Origin: Ricinus communis
Taxonomy: Eukaryota; Streptophyta; Magnoliopsida; Malpighiales; Euphorbiaceae
Direction of reading: 5' to 3'
DNA length: 64,000 bases
Assembly: GCF_019578655.1 (NCBI RefSeq)
Contig: NC_063258.1
Span: 19,038,802 to 19,102,801 of the forward strand
The notes below the pieces were generated by a model. That model had not been told where the DNA came from, did no database searches, and saw nothing but the letters and a program-made list of their open reading frames with translations. Shown one piece after another: positions 1 to 10,640 of this stretch (positions are counted from its first letter, which is position 1; every line of letters begins with the position of its first letter). The position numbers and the translations under genes are program-made.

Positions 1-118
1 TTAGGATTTCTGGTGGAATTAGGACTCCTTATTGAAGTAGGATCCTTGAGCAAGTAGGATTTGCATCATTACGTTTTCTTATTGGGATAGAATTTCTTGT
101 GCTATATGGGTTCTCATC
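1..118 (-). repeat. CRM-like LTR fragment with Asn-Pro/Arg minisatellite
   Basis: Read on the minus strand, this edge piece holds short degenerate repeats of the 'aggagtcctaat / aggaatcctaat' type. The same pattern occurs on the plus strand near 22118, 31944 and 32335, where it lies in the start of CRM-like LTRs and can be read as the extreme C-terminus of pol. The piece is cut by the window edge on the left and passes into the kb repeat near 118. The boundary is approximate. Confidence 0.5.
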
Positions 119-654
119 ATAAGTATTCTTATTTATGATATGCACCATTGGGATGAGGACTCCTGATGACACAAGGATTAATATAAGGAAACATGGGAGC
201 ACAATTAACAAACTTAACTGGTGGCATTGGGGATTACATTGATGATCAACTAGGATGAGACATAAATCCATGCATGTAAGGCATAACTCATGTTGTTTCC
301 AATTAATCCAAGCATAATACTAGCTGGAATTCAAGTGCTCTGATGTCTGAAATGCATACAACGAAGTAATTTAGGTCGGAGAGTTTTTAGGTAGGCTTAA
401 TCGAATTTACCCTTATTTTTGTTAAGCTGGCTCATAAAATTTAGGACAATGAGAGTTGTTGCCCAGTCAACTCCTCTCTCCTTGTTGATTTGACTTTAGT
501 TTATTTATCTTTCTATATTTATTTATTCTTATTTAACATCTAGTTTCTTCTTCTTATGGAATGAGGGCTTTCGCACTATAAAAACCATATACAACTGAAT
601 ACTTGAGGCTAATGAGCATATTATTTCAGTTTTCTACCTTGCAGGAAATCAAGT
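119..654 (+). repeat. kb repeat, partial copy
   Basis: Plus-strand copy of the ~1.05-kb repeat that recurs through the window. Landmarks in order are the 'gaggactcctgatgacacaagg' block, the 'ctaggatgagacataaatcc' block, 'aggtaggct', 'ttgttaagctggctcataaaattt', and a promoter-like stretch with TATAAAAA. It carries no coding sequence I can support. The family is unknown to me: it could be a satellite or the LTR or internal part of an unrecognised element. Confidence 0.6.
577..584 (+). promoter_or_regulatory. TATA box in kb repeat
   Basis: TATAAAAA follows 'ggctttcgcac' in this kb-repeat copy. The same box with the same surroundings appears at about 23497, 44034, 47234 and 48292, so it is a kept part of the repeat. 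Promoter activity is inference. Confidence 0.4.
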
Positions 655-712
655 TTGGTGGTCAGCAACTCAAAATGGTTTCTCAAGCTTATTTATGGAA
701 GTTCCATATCAC
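655..712 (+). repeat. Tip of a CRM-like LTR between inverted kb repeats
   Basis: About 58 bases match the 3' end of the LTR at 33170-33229 ('tctcaagcttatt.atgga.gttccatat'). The piece lies between a plus-oriented kb repeat on the left and a minus-oriented one on the right. The combination of LTR tip and inverted kb repeats recurs near 30385 and 33229. Confidence 0.5.
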
Positions 713-1450
713 AGCTCAAAGAAAATAAGGGAAAATCTGCAAGGGCCTACCTAATAACACCCCGACTTTAATTATTTTTTTATATGCATACCAAATATCA
801 AAACGCTTGTATTTCCACTTGTGTTACACTTGGTTAATCAAAATCAACATGATATCTCTCTAATGCGTGTGGATTTACATCTCGTCTTTCTTGATCATCA
901 AGCTAATCCCTAATGCCATCGATCAAGCTTGTCAATTGCATTCCCATGATTCCTTATGTCAATTCTTATGTCATCTAAAGTCCTCGTGCCTAAAGGAACA
1001 AGAAATGATAGAGATCCCAATGATGCAAATCTTGAATAAGAATGTTTGGGCGTGCCTCAATTCTCGGCGTTCCCTCTTTCCTCCAAAAGATTCTTCCACG
1101 ATCATTCAAAGAATGATATCAATACTTGATCAACTAATTTTGTTTCTTCGCATTTGTCTAAGAATTGGATCGTTGCCTATGATTGTCGCTTCCACACACT
1201 TTAACTCAACACTCTTAGTTATGCTCGCCAAATAAAATCAAACCATAAAACAAGACATAGATTAGAAAGAGACGAACAAAAGAAATGAACAAATGAGAAT
1301 ATAGTTTGGATTTTAGATATGATAAGGAAAAAAATAGCAAGTTCTTTATTCTCTTATATGTCTAAGCGTAAGGATCAAATCGAATTGATTTGAACAAAAG
1401 GGTAGAAAAAGAACACAAAAGAAAGAAAGGACGTGAGCGAGAAGTCTAGG
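713..1450 (-). repeat. kb repeat, minus orientation (left part)
   Basis: Reverse-complement copy of the kb repeat, running from the 'gggcctacctaataacac' landmark to 'ggacgtgagcgagaagtcta'. The missing remainder of the same period is at 14625-14927, across CRM-1. The two parts together make one period of about 1.04 kb, which shows CRM-1 landed inside a kb repeat. The 122-residue open frame at 867-1235 shows no family features and is treated as chance. Confidence 0.6.
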
Positions 1451-1454
1451 TGCA

Positions 1455-2129
1455 TGATATGATGGGCTAGCATAAGAAAAGCTTGAAGATGATGGGATTG
1501 ATAAGGAGCACGGAAGGAAAGCTAAGAATGCTAAAGATGGGCTAAGCTTGCCACAACCCCAATAATAAGGTCTAAAACTAAGAGTTGTAACAAGCCTTAA
1601 ATGGTCTAGCAAGGAGAGTCCATTTGAAGGCCCAAGATCCATAACTATTAAAGAGCATCAAGATAGGGCTTTATTCAATCTATTGAAGGTTCAAGCCCAT
1701 GAACAACCAATTAAGGCATGCTTGTAGGCCTTGGTTTAGTTTTATTAAGTTTATTAAGGCAGAATAGTCTTTTTCCTATTAGTTTTCTTCTAGGGCCTGT
1801 TTCAAGTCTATTTAACTTGAACAAAGCTATATGTTACTTTAAGTTATGATTATTAATGATATTTCATTGTTCTAGCAACCTTTGCTTGAATTCTTGTATC
1901 CTTACTGAATGCATTTCATACTTATCAAAGATTTGATCTATCTTTGTGGTGTGCTAGGATTAGGGTTTAAAGGACTTAGTTTTCTTTAGGTTCTAATTTA
2001 TCGATGAACTTATAATCTAATCTAGAGTGATTCTACGATTTGATTCAATTTGTTAGTGGGTCTAGGTTAGTGATATACGGGTTCATAACTATTAGAGTTT
2101 GTATATTCTATTCTTAAAGGTTCTTAACA
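1455..2129 (+). repeat. 5' LTR of CRM-1
   Basis: Starts TGATATGATGGG and ends TTCTTAACA, two bases before the primer site. It matches the split 3' LTR at 6356-6452 and 14022-14624 and the truncated LTR at 29227-29576. The start was set by alignment and by the similar TGATATGG start of the CRM-like LTR at 46552 on the minus strand. Confidence 0.7.
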
Positions 2130-2131
2130 TT

Positions 2132-2143
2132 TGGTATCAGAGC
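2132..2143 (+). other. Primer-binding site for initiator tRNA-Met (CRM-1)
   Basis: TGGTATCAGAGC is the usual plant primer site complementary to the 3' end of initiator tRNA-Met. It lies two bases after the LTR end. Confidence 0.85.
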
Positions 2144-2445
2144 TTTGGCTCTTGGAAATCAGATTACGTATCCTTGTCCTTTTAAGTTAATTAGTTGTTT
2201 CTTTAAGTTTCTGTGAAGGTAGTTCATCTTCTTAGAGATCTTGGAGTGGAGGTACAGTTATGTTCTTGATTTACATTATTATTCTTATTTTGTATAATTT
2301 CATATTAGGATCTAGTAAAAAAATAAAATAAAATAAAGAAAGAAAGAAGATAAGTATTAAAAAAATTGAATCTTGAAAAAGAATCCGCAATCTTGAAAGC
2401 TTACTTGAATATCTTGATTTTTCTTGAACTATCTTATGTGTTTTC

Positions 2446-2832
2446 TTGAAAATCTTAATTCTTAATCAAGGTCAGAATGGTAAAGATAGTGGTAATCAAA
2501 CAAGAGAGCAACCTAAACTGAAAAAAGGTAGTTCATTGGCTAAGGAAGGTGAGATTAGGCATGCATTGCATACTGATGGGGTAGTGTTTTTGGTTACTTA
2601 TACGGATGTATATTTGAATATTGCTGACCTTGATCTTTCCTTGCCGAGTATGTTTGCTAACATTTTATAGGAGTTTGATGATGTTTTTCCAGAAGAAATG
2701 TCAATCGATTTACCACCAGAAAGGGGTATAGAACATCAAATCGACTTCATGCCAAGGGCTGCCATACTAAATAGACTAGCCTATCGAAGCAATCTCGAGG
2801 AAATAAAGGAGCTTCAACGGTAGGTGGATGAG
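2446..2832 (+). pseudogene. CRM-1 protease-RT linker remnant
   Basis: The frame reads through a linker ('NIADLDLSLPSM'), meets a stop at 2668-2670, then continues as the conserved block just ahead of CRM-like reverse transcriptases ('EFDDVFPEE', 'GIEHQIDF', 'EEIKELQR'). The sequence goes almost directly from the leader to this point, so gag and protease were deleted. After a further stop the frame runs to the ATH-1 insertion at 2833 and resumes at 5637. A to-the-letter match of flanks across ATH-1 supports one original reading frame. Confidence 0.6.
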
Positions 2833-3878
2833 TGATATGCATAGTTTTACACATATTTGCTTGCATATTATCGCGTATTTTCTTAGCAATTATTGTGCTT
2901 TTATTCTAAGATCATCCGTGTTTTGTGTTATTTTGCATTTCAGGAGAATTCATAGGACCATCATCAGTAATTGAGCAATTATAGACCAATATATGCCAAA
3001 ACAGACGGGAATTCATCAAGATCGGACAAGAGCTCGCAGTGCATACATTGAGCACAACCTAGGTTAAGGCCGTGCTGATCACCATGGCCTGGACTCTGGC
3101 CGTGACCAACCATTGGCTTTTGATCCTTGAAATTGGCACTTTGGGGACGGTTTTTGTAGCCGCCACGGCCTCCATGACTCGTGAAACCAAATTGGTGAGA
3201 TCCAGATGTTCGACTGGCCTCGACTGATCGTCTTGGCCAACATGACCTTGACCACGGCCGTTCTGAAACAAATATATAAGGAAAACTAATTTTTTTAGTG
3301 TTAGAAAAGAGAGGGGTGAGAGAGCCATGGTTCGGTTTTGCATAGTCTTGAGAAAGAGTTGAGAGAGGAAGAACCCCGAAATCGCAGGTTCAAGTGCAAA
3401 ACAGTATGGAGCAATTCAAGAGGCAATTTGGGAGATTAATCGTAGTGCGAGATCCAGTTTGGACATTCATCCAATTCGAGAGAAAGGGTATACATGTTTC
3501 ATTTTCATTATTCTTCCATTGTAATTGATTCCCTAGATTGTTTTAAACATGAACATGTTTAGCTAGATTGATTAAATCCATTGGGATTTCTTTACTATGT
3601 TGGCTCAATATTATATTGTTGGACTGTTTGAGTTAGTTTTGTATTCTTCTTGGTTTCAGATTAATAAGATAATGCATTATTCATGAGACATTATGAATTG
3701 TGGTGTTTAGATTGCTTTATGTGATTGAGAAGTCCATTTGGCAATTGGAATTTTAAATAGTAAGAACCGAATTTAACAAAGTTTAATATAGGAAGAGATT
3801 CCAACTTTAGGTTATTAGGCGGCTAGAAGCCGAATTGGACTCATCAATCATTTATCTTTTGTTTGATTGCCAACTTAG
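2833..3878 (+). repeat. ATH-1 5' LTR, 3'-truncated
   Basis: Begins TGATATGCATAG, like the LTRs at 4635 and 59965. Homology with the other LTRs stops near 3878, after 'tttgattgccaact'. It holds the GC-rich segment and TATATAAG box described at 3252. Confidence 0.65.
3252..3280 (+). promoter_or_regulatory. GC-rich motif plus TATA box of Athila-like LTR
   Basis: CCACGGCCGTTCTGAA (3252-3267) lies just before TATATAAG (3273-3280). The same pair occurs at 60426-60454, and close variants occur at 24317-24344, at 54694-54722, and on the minus strand at 13584-13610. A conserved spacing to a TATA box suggests a promoter element. Function is inferred. Confidence 0.5.
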
Positions 3879-4634
3879 AGGCTGAAAAGGTTACATCATT
3901 CATTTTAGAATTTGGGCTTTCGATTGATGACTTGATTTATAGAATTGTAGTTACTTTTCTTTGTTGTTCATTGTCCTTGGAAAATAATTAATGGTGTTTT
4001 ACACATCACCGTACGTGTTGCAAACCAATTGCACCTAATACCACACCTCAAAGTGAGATTTTGAGTCCTTCATTATATTTATGCTCTTTATATTTCTTGT
4101 TTGAGTGCATTGTACTTGACTTTGCTTCTAGAACTTGCTTTAATGCTTGTTGAAGTTACATGAATATTGTGAATACCATGAGATGATTTGGGCGATTTAG
4201 GATTCACCACATTTGACCAAAAGCCTACCCCTTTATGTTTCCATTAGTTAGCCAGTTTTGAGCCTTAACCTTTCTTCATAATCTACGGGGATTAAAATGC
4301 CAATTGCTATATTGGTAAATTCACTACATCTTTTTGATATCTTTATGTATGCAATAGTTCTTATAAGTCGCTAGTTTATTATTAAAGAAAATGATGAAAA
4401 AAAACAACAAGAGAGAAGAAGAAAATAAACATAATTATTTAATTATTTATCTCTTTATTGATTTAGAGCATTTATTTTAGGCATTTAATCCTTGCTAAAG
4501 ACCATGTGGTTTTGTGATGTTTATATTGAGTTGTCATTTAAGTTATTCATGCATTAAAATTATTTCCATTCTTTGTTAATGATTTGCAATTTGATTTATG
4601 ATTTAGTATCCTTTGAGATGTGTTGAATACTATC
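3879..4634 (+). other. ATH-1 internal remnant (3' noncoding region)
   Basis: No coding frame. Stretches such as 'gtgagattttgag', 'ctagaacttgctt' and 'tgagatgatttggg' match the reverse complement of ATH-2 around 8840-9000, which lies between its coding region and its 3' LTR. Confidence 0.55.
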
Positions 4635-5636
4635 TGATTACATAGTTTTACACATATTTACTTGCATATTATTGCGTATTTTCTTAGCAACTATTGTGCT
4701 TTTATTCCAAGATCACCAACCATTGGCTTTGATCCTTGAAATTGGCACTTTGGTCATGGTTTCCTAAATAGCCATGAGAAACCCGAATTGGTGAGTTCAA
4801 TGTTCAGAAACTAATTTTTAGCCGTTAAGTTCGAGAGAGTTGCAGAAAGCAAACAGAGGAGCAATTCAAGAGGCAATTTGGGAGATTGGGAATTGATTTC
4901 CTAGATTGTTTTAAACATGAACATGTTTAGCTAGATTGATTAAATCCATTGGGATCTCTTTACTATGTTGGCTTAATATTATATTGTTGGATTGTTTGAG
5001 TTAGTTTTGTATTCTTCTTGCTTTCGGTGATTAATAAGATAATGCATTATTCAGAATTGTGGTGTTTATATTGCTTTATGTGATTGAGAAGTCCATTTGG
5101 CAATTGGAAATTTGAATAGCAAGAACTGGCTAATAATCACTTAGAAATAAGGATAATTAACTAGCCGGATTAAGAATTAACAAAGCTTAATAGAGGTGGA
5201 TTAAGGTTTAATGCTAATTTAAGAATCAATCGTTAGGAAAAGATTCGAATTTTAGGTTATTAGGTTTAGGAATTCGATTATCTGGAGAGAGAAGCCGAAT
5301 TTGTATAAGAATTCGTCCACGGGTAGCATAATTGGACTCATCAATCCTTTATCTTTTGTTTGATTGCCAACTAGTTTAGGTTTTTTTTGGGTTTGCTTTC
5401 TTGTCTTGGTTATTTCATTTATTCATTAATTCCTGCATCTCCCTTAGAACTTAGCTTGTAGCTATTAGTTAGTTTAAAAATTATTAATCATTCATTTTAA
5501 GTTAATATAATAAAGAACAAAGGAGTAACTCTGGCCTTCGCTTTCCAAAGGAATACGACCTTGATACTCGCCATTAGTGCTAGATTGCATCGATAGGTAC
5601 ATTGCCTTAGATTTAGCTAACACAAATAGCCCATCA
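4635..5636 (+). repeat. ATH-1 3' LTR
   Basis: Starts TGATTACATAG and ends AGCCCATCA. It is shorter than the ~1.45-kb LTRs of the same group because parts around the GC-rich segment are missing. The last 120 bases ('ttgatactcgcc', 'catcgataggt', 'ttgccttagat') match the ends of the LTRs at 25363 and 55734. Confidence 0.65.
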
Positions 5637-6355
5637 ATGGGCTAATGGCAAAAGGGTATGTGCATGAGAGCTTAAGTCCTTGTGTGGTTCTAGTAATTTT
5701 GGTTCCAAAGAAGGATGGCACGTGGAGAATGTGTATAGACTGCCGTGCAATTAACAAAATAACGGTAATGTATTATTATCCTATCCCTAGATTAGATGAT
5801 ATGCTTGATAAGCTGCATAGTGCATGTCTTTATACTAAGATTGGCAAAATGGGTACTATTAGATTTGCATGAAAACTGGGAATGAGTGGAGAACGGCTTT
5901 AAGACCAAATATGGTCTATATGAGTGGTTAATTATGCCATTTAGGTTAATAAATGCACCTAGTACATTCATGATACCAATGAACCATGTATTGCGTGAAT
6001 TTCTTGGTAAATTTATAGTTGTATATTTTAATGACATCTTAATTTATTCTAAGAATCTTAATAATCATTTTTTCATGTTAGATATGTCTTAGAAGTTCTT
6101 AGGAAGGAGAGGAAGAAAGAAAGTTGTGTTCAGTCTATTTCGAAAGGAAAGGTTTCCAAACCAAAGAAAGTCGAAATTGAGTCCAAGGAGTGCTAGTTCA
6201 TTTCAGGTTATTGAGAAGATCAATTAAAATGCATACAAGATAGACTTACAAGATGAGTATAATGTAAGTGGTACTTCTAATGTTGTTGATCTAACTCCTT
6301 TTGATGTAAATGATGAGCTTGAGTCATGGAAGAATCATTCAAAATAAGGACCGAA
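5637..6355 (+). pseudogene. CRM-1 reverse transcriptase and integrase-tail remnant
   Basis: From 5645 the frame encodes the RT palm start ('[11 protein letters not shown]', '[10 protein letters not shown]'), shifts near 5875, and continues from 5886 with '[11 protein letters not shown]' and '[11 protein letters not shown]'. The catalytic FxDD box here reads FND, so an aspartate is lost. Near 6100 the sequence jumps to the integrase C-terminal region ('KVSKPKKVEIESK', then 'YKIDLQDEYNVSGTSNVVDLTPFDV' in pieces), so RNase H and the integrase core are deleted. The tail runs toward the 3' LTR without a purine-rich tract I can point to. It is a dead copy. Confidence 0.7.
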
Positions 6356-6452
6356 AGATATAGATGGGCTAGCACAATAAAAGCTTGAAGATGATGGGCT
6401 TGATGAGGAGCACGCAAGGAAAGCTAAGGATGCTAAAGATGGGCTAAGCTTG
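6356..6452 (+). repeat. CRM-1 3' LTR, left part
   Basis: Matches the first 97 bases of the 5' LTR ('gatgggctagca', 'aagcttgaagatgatggg'). It is cut at 6452 by ATH-2. The last five bases, GCTTG, are the target site duplicated at 14017-14021. Confidence 0.7.
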
Positions 6453-7890
6453 TGATGGGCTCTTTATGCAACCTACACCTAAGGCGTTGAACCTACCATG
6501 GTCACCTAGCACTAGTGAGTATCAAGGTCGTATCCACGGGGATCGGGTGAACCTAGAGTTACTACCTTGCTATGTTATCTAGTCCGAAATAGGGTGTGAA
6601 AGTTCTAACATACCGGTAATGGTTATGAGTGCAATTAAGTAAATGAAGGACAACGAACAATCAAAAGACAATTGCAAAGAGAGAAACAAACCCAAAAGGG
6701 AGCCTAAGTGATGGAATTCTAAAGATGGATTTTATGGATTGCCGATCTTGCTTGCCCGTGCCTAAATCCTGAATTGAATCCCTGCCTCTCTCGAGCTTAC
6801 TGGGATTCCTAAACCCTGCACTAACCTAATGGAATCTCTTCCTAACGGATTACTATGATTGGCATTAAGTATGATTTAAAACTATTAAGAGTTATTAATT
6901 CTTAATCCGTGAGTAAATCAACTTTATCTCTAAGTGTTAACTACCGATTCTTACTATTCAATGTCTAGTTTTAACAAGCATTTCTCAATGTCAAGAAATG
7001 ACCTAATAAACAATTAATTCAACGTCTCAAATTAACTGAATCAAACTTTTATTACTAAATAGCAAGATTATAAGAATGACAATTATAAAACTAACAATTA
7101 AGCATAATCCATCAACAAAGGTGAACCCCAATGGGTTCAAAAGATCTAGCTACTCATGTTCATGGTTAAAGCAATTAGGGAACAAAATAAGGAAAAGAAA
7201 ATTAAAGGCATGTACACCCTTCTCTTTCAAGCTGAATGAGAAACCTAAAATTTGCAAATTCGAAATCTCAAACCCTAGTTGCCTCTTGAATGCTCCCAAA
7301 GTTTGTCTTGATCTTCAATTCGATGTTAGAACAAGTGAAATCCCTCCTTCAATTGATGAATTTGATCTCTCAAGGTCTACAATTGAGGTATAGGAAACAA
7401 TTGATTAAGTGTGTGTCTTGGAATTGAGTCCAAAATTCGTCCCCCCTCCAAAAGAACTCAAAATTGCCTATATAGTTGATTCAAAGATGGCCAAGTCCGG
7501 TATGATTTAGCACGTAGTCCGTGTGCTGAACTGTAGTCTGTTGTACGACTCTTCCAAGCCGTGCTTGCCTAAGGGTCTTGAGCCACCAGGCCGTCGGGCC
7601 GTGGTGGCTACCAAGTCGTCCGAAATGGCACAATTGGGGATAGCCTATTGGTAATTGACAGGCGGAGTCCAGCCGCGGTGCTCAACCCTCGGGGTGCTAA
7701 TTCTCACGCAATTTGATGGATTTTGGTCCGTAATCACACGTATTTCCCTCGATTATTGATGTTGTCCTTCGAAAATAACCTGAAATGAGAAAGGAAATAA
7801 AAGACAGGTGATTCTAGCATAAAACGGGATAAGCATGCATAAAAATATAAACAATCGGGCATGAAAACATGTGTAGTATGATACTTATCA
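6453..7890 (-). repeat. ATH-2 3' LTR
   Basis: Plus-strand start TGATGGGCTC and end ATACTTATCA. It is near-identical to 12564-14016 over long runs, with differences bunched at CAG/CTG/CCG-like sites. The 105-residue open frame at 7076-7393 is repeated in the other LTR and is not treated as a gene. Confidence 0.85.
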
Positions 7891-7908
7891 AATTACCCCA
7901 CACTTAAA
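7891..7908 (-). other. ATH-2 polypurine tract
   Basis: On the minus strand the bases next to the 3' LTR read AAGTGTGGGGTAATT. This purine-rich run is in the place expected for the plus-strand primer of an LTR element. Confidence 0.6.
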
Positions 7909-9808
7909 CTTTTGCTTGTCCTCAAGCAATCAACAACTCACTCCTCAAACAGATACCAAATAACTCAATCAAATGCATTGCAGGAGGTTAGCTGAAAACA
8001 AATTTCAAAACTCCATAATGATTTTTTCCAAAATCCCCAAATTACTAAATCCTTAAGAGAGAGAACAAACTTAATAAAGTTGCTAAAGTTAAAATGACAA
8101 ACCATCTAAATTGAGAAATTGAGAACCATGCCTCACAAGATGTCACTCAAAACATACAAGTGTATATAGGTGAAAGAAGACCGCCAAGCTCTCAACGCAA
8201 AAATACAGAAAAAGTGCTTACCATAGGCTTGCTTATAGATCCAATCTCCACTACTACGAAATAATCAATAATCATGATCAAAGGGTCTTGAGCCATGTTG
8301 TAATGGGGTTAAGGTAGAATGCATAAATATGGAAAGTAGGCTACAGTTGCTGGAAGTTAAGCAAGTAATGCAAGAAAGTAACGAAGGATCAAGTGTTGTA
8401 CCAAAATGAACACTAAGTTGCTCTAAAAATACGATGATGCTCAAAATGAACTAAATTAATACTCTTTTTTTTTCTATTGAATATATATATACTACGTATA
8501 TATATTACAACAGCTTATGTAGGGGTTGTTGGTTATTGACACATACAATAAGACTGAATATCATTTTTTTTTATTGAAGGGAGCATCTATGAAAAATCTA
8601 GCAACTTAGTGAAATATATGATTGCAGATTGATCCAAAATAAAATGCAGTATAAACTTACATAATTTCCAGCAACAATGGTAGAAAGAATGGTCAAATGA
8701 ATAGAAGTGATAAAATGAGTATCATTGTTATTATTATCACGAAAGAAAAGGCTAAGGCTCAAAATTGGTTCACTAAGGGAAAAACAGGGTTAGGCTTTTT
8801 GGCCAAATTGTGTAAATTCTAAGTGCCCATATCATCTCACGATTATTGATAATTCATGTAATCTCAAAAGATATCATAAAGCAAGTTCTAGAAATAGAGA
8901 TTCTGTACAATGCTCACTAATGAAAGAAAAGGGAGCATAATAGTGATGCACCAATTGGCTCAAAATCTCACCATTTGAGTGGGTTAAAATTGCATGAATT
9001 CTCAAACCAAAGTTTAAATAGTCAATCACAATAATAAGCAACAATATTAACAGTGTTCTATATCTAAGATAAAGTAAAATGGAAGAATTTAAGGAAAAAG
9101 CTATAAGGGAACCGGGATTCGTTCATTGCCTTCTTCCAACAAGGTTCGATAAAAGCTATAAGGGAATCCATTCAAAGGAGAAAATCATTAACTACTCGAT
9201 TAAAACAAAACTCAAGATAAGGACAGTAATAATGAATGGACTCAATCAATAAGGGATATTAAAACAAGATAAAAACAATGAAAGATAAAATTGGTACTGC
9301 ACAAATCTCGCATTTGACCCCACACTTGTGAAAAACACTGTCCTCAATGTGAACAAGGTAGGCACTCCAAAATAAAAGGAATAAAATACGTAAAATGAAG
9401 CTAATTATGGGAGTCCATAAAAGAAATTAGAAAACTAAGAGAAAAGCAAGACGACAAAAAGAGATAAAAACTAGAAAGTCTACTAGATACTGCCCTTGAT
9501 GTGTACTTTAACACTTCAAAATATGTTAGTCCTCAAAATTACGTACGAGCATCAAGTAGGCTAACTCCTGCAAGATTCAAGAATAAACACATTCCAAGCA
9601 ACATTTAGTAAAAGGTTCAATAATATAGCATTTTCTCAAAATCAAACTTACTAAAAACAGACTGAAATATCTAACTGCAAATGACTACATAAAATAAAAT
9701 AAATAATGTCCAAAAATTCAGAAAGCAAAAATAGATTCGGGAATGCCTCCCGAAGGCGCTTCTTTTTGTTCGAGTCGTCTAGCTGGACTCTGGATCAGCA
9801 TTCCTGCA
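7909..9808 (-). other. ATH-2 3' noncoding region
   Basis: About 1.9 kb between the stop after the coding tail and the polypurine tract. It is AT-rich with no supported open frame, including 'tatatatatactacgtatatatat', an AT-rich inverted repeat near 8485-8507. Much of it is shared with ATH-5 (50271-52080), and part with ATH-1 (3879-4634). In a full Athila/Tat element pol would precede this stretch; here it is absent. Confidence 0.6.
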
Positions 9809-10210
9809 TCACGGGCAAATTAAGAAGGTAGGCTCAATGTAAGTTGGGGCTCGAGGCATATAAGCGCAATGAAAAGGTCCAATGTGTGTAGTAGATGACC
9901 AAGGAGGTGCTCTCTGGACCGATTTGGGATGTCCATTCATCCACTCCGAATTTCGGCTAAGTGACTTGTCAAAAACAAACTTGCAACTACCCTTCTCGGG
10001 TCTATCATAACACAAAGTCTCATATTGATACAAGTTATTTTTTTCATATGAATAACACTTACTAGTAGGGGAAGAAACATGTATAGCATCATCCATTTGT
10101 ACATCTTGTGGTTGTGTATTACATGTAAGATCAATTCCATCAATACAACAAATGGCATGAACATGGTCGGTGGAAGAACTATCAAATGAGGGTAAACTAA
10201 AAGTGACATG
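9809..10210 (-). pseudogene. ATH-2 coding tail after protease
   Basis: The minus-strand frame from 10096 to 9809 encodes a ~95-residue tail with 'YETLCYDRPEKG', 'NSEWMNGHPKS' and 'YMPRAPTYIEPTF'. ATH-5 encodes the same tail at 52398-52081 with many matching residues, ten residues longer. The ATH-2 copy ends early because a CGA codon in ATH-5 is TGA here. I do not recognise the tail as a known domain. Its conservation between two copies suggests it was part of the ancestral polyprotein. The joint with the protease is frame-broken. Confidence 0.5.
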
Positions 10211-10640
10211 ATTACGTCCCCTACATTAAGTTCTAACTTCCCCTCAACACGCCTATTTTAGCTCTAGCTATGGCAAGGAAAGGTCTCCCAAAATTAATGG
10301 TACACTATGCTCATTGTCCATATCCAAAACCACAAAGTCCACAGGGAATATGAACTTATCTACCTTAACTAGCACATTTTCCACAATTCCCTAGGAAGCT
10401 TAATGTAATTCAGTCGGCTAATTGAATGCATATCCTAGTGGATTTTGCCTCCCCAAACCTAGCTTATTGAACAAACTAGTGGGCATGACATTTATGCTAG
10501 CCCCCAAATCAGCTAATGCATCATCAACACATAAATTACCTAAAGTGCAGGGAATAGTGAAACTCCCCGGATCGTGACGCTTCGCAACTTGCTCAAACAC
10601 CCCCGAGCATTCCTCATTTGAACATAGGCGACCTCCTCCA
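10211..10640 (-). pseudogene. ATH-2 retroviral-type aspartic protease remnant
   Basis: The minus-strand frame at 10600-10418 carries 'FTIPCTLGNLCVDDALADLGASINVMP', shortened here to its key parts: the catalytic segment ALADLGAS and the following INVMP. This is the retropepsin-like domain that cuts Gag in LTR elements. Homology goes on in another frame to about 10211, including the region matching the ILGRPFL flap-side motif of ATH-5. Frame breaks make this a pseudogene, unless the breaks are sequence errors. Confidence 0.65.

Larger units (their letters stand above)
2833..5636 (+). mobile_element. ATH-1: internally deleted Athila/Tat-like element
   Basis: Two related LTR copies (2833 to about 3878, and 4635-5636) flank about 0.75 kb of internal sequence, which matches the reverse complement of the noncoding 3' region of ATH-2 near 8840-9000. 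The first LTR lacks its end, primer site, gag and pol, so one deletion took everything from inside LTR 1 to the 3' noncoding part. LTR ends are TGAT and ATCA. Flanks ATGAG (2828-2832) and ATGGG (5637-5641) look like a target duplication with one change, set within CRM-1 reverse transcriptase. Confidence 0.7.

Noticed and set aside
867..1235. 122-residue open frame
   Set aside because: It is in a minus-oriented kb repeat, and other copies have stops in this frame. No domain features.
1346..1642. 98-residue minus-strand open frame with hydrophobic stretches
   Set aside because: It spans the junction of a kb repeat and the CRM-1 LTR, so it cannot be an original gene.
7076..7393. 105-residue open frame repeated almost exactly at 13192-13509
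   Set aside because: It lies in the two LTRs of ATH-2, antisense to the element. The repeat follows from LTR identity, and the matching part of ATH-5 LTR has stops, so conservation as a protein is not supported.
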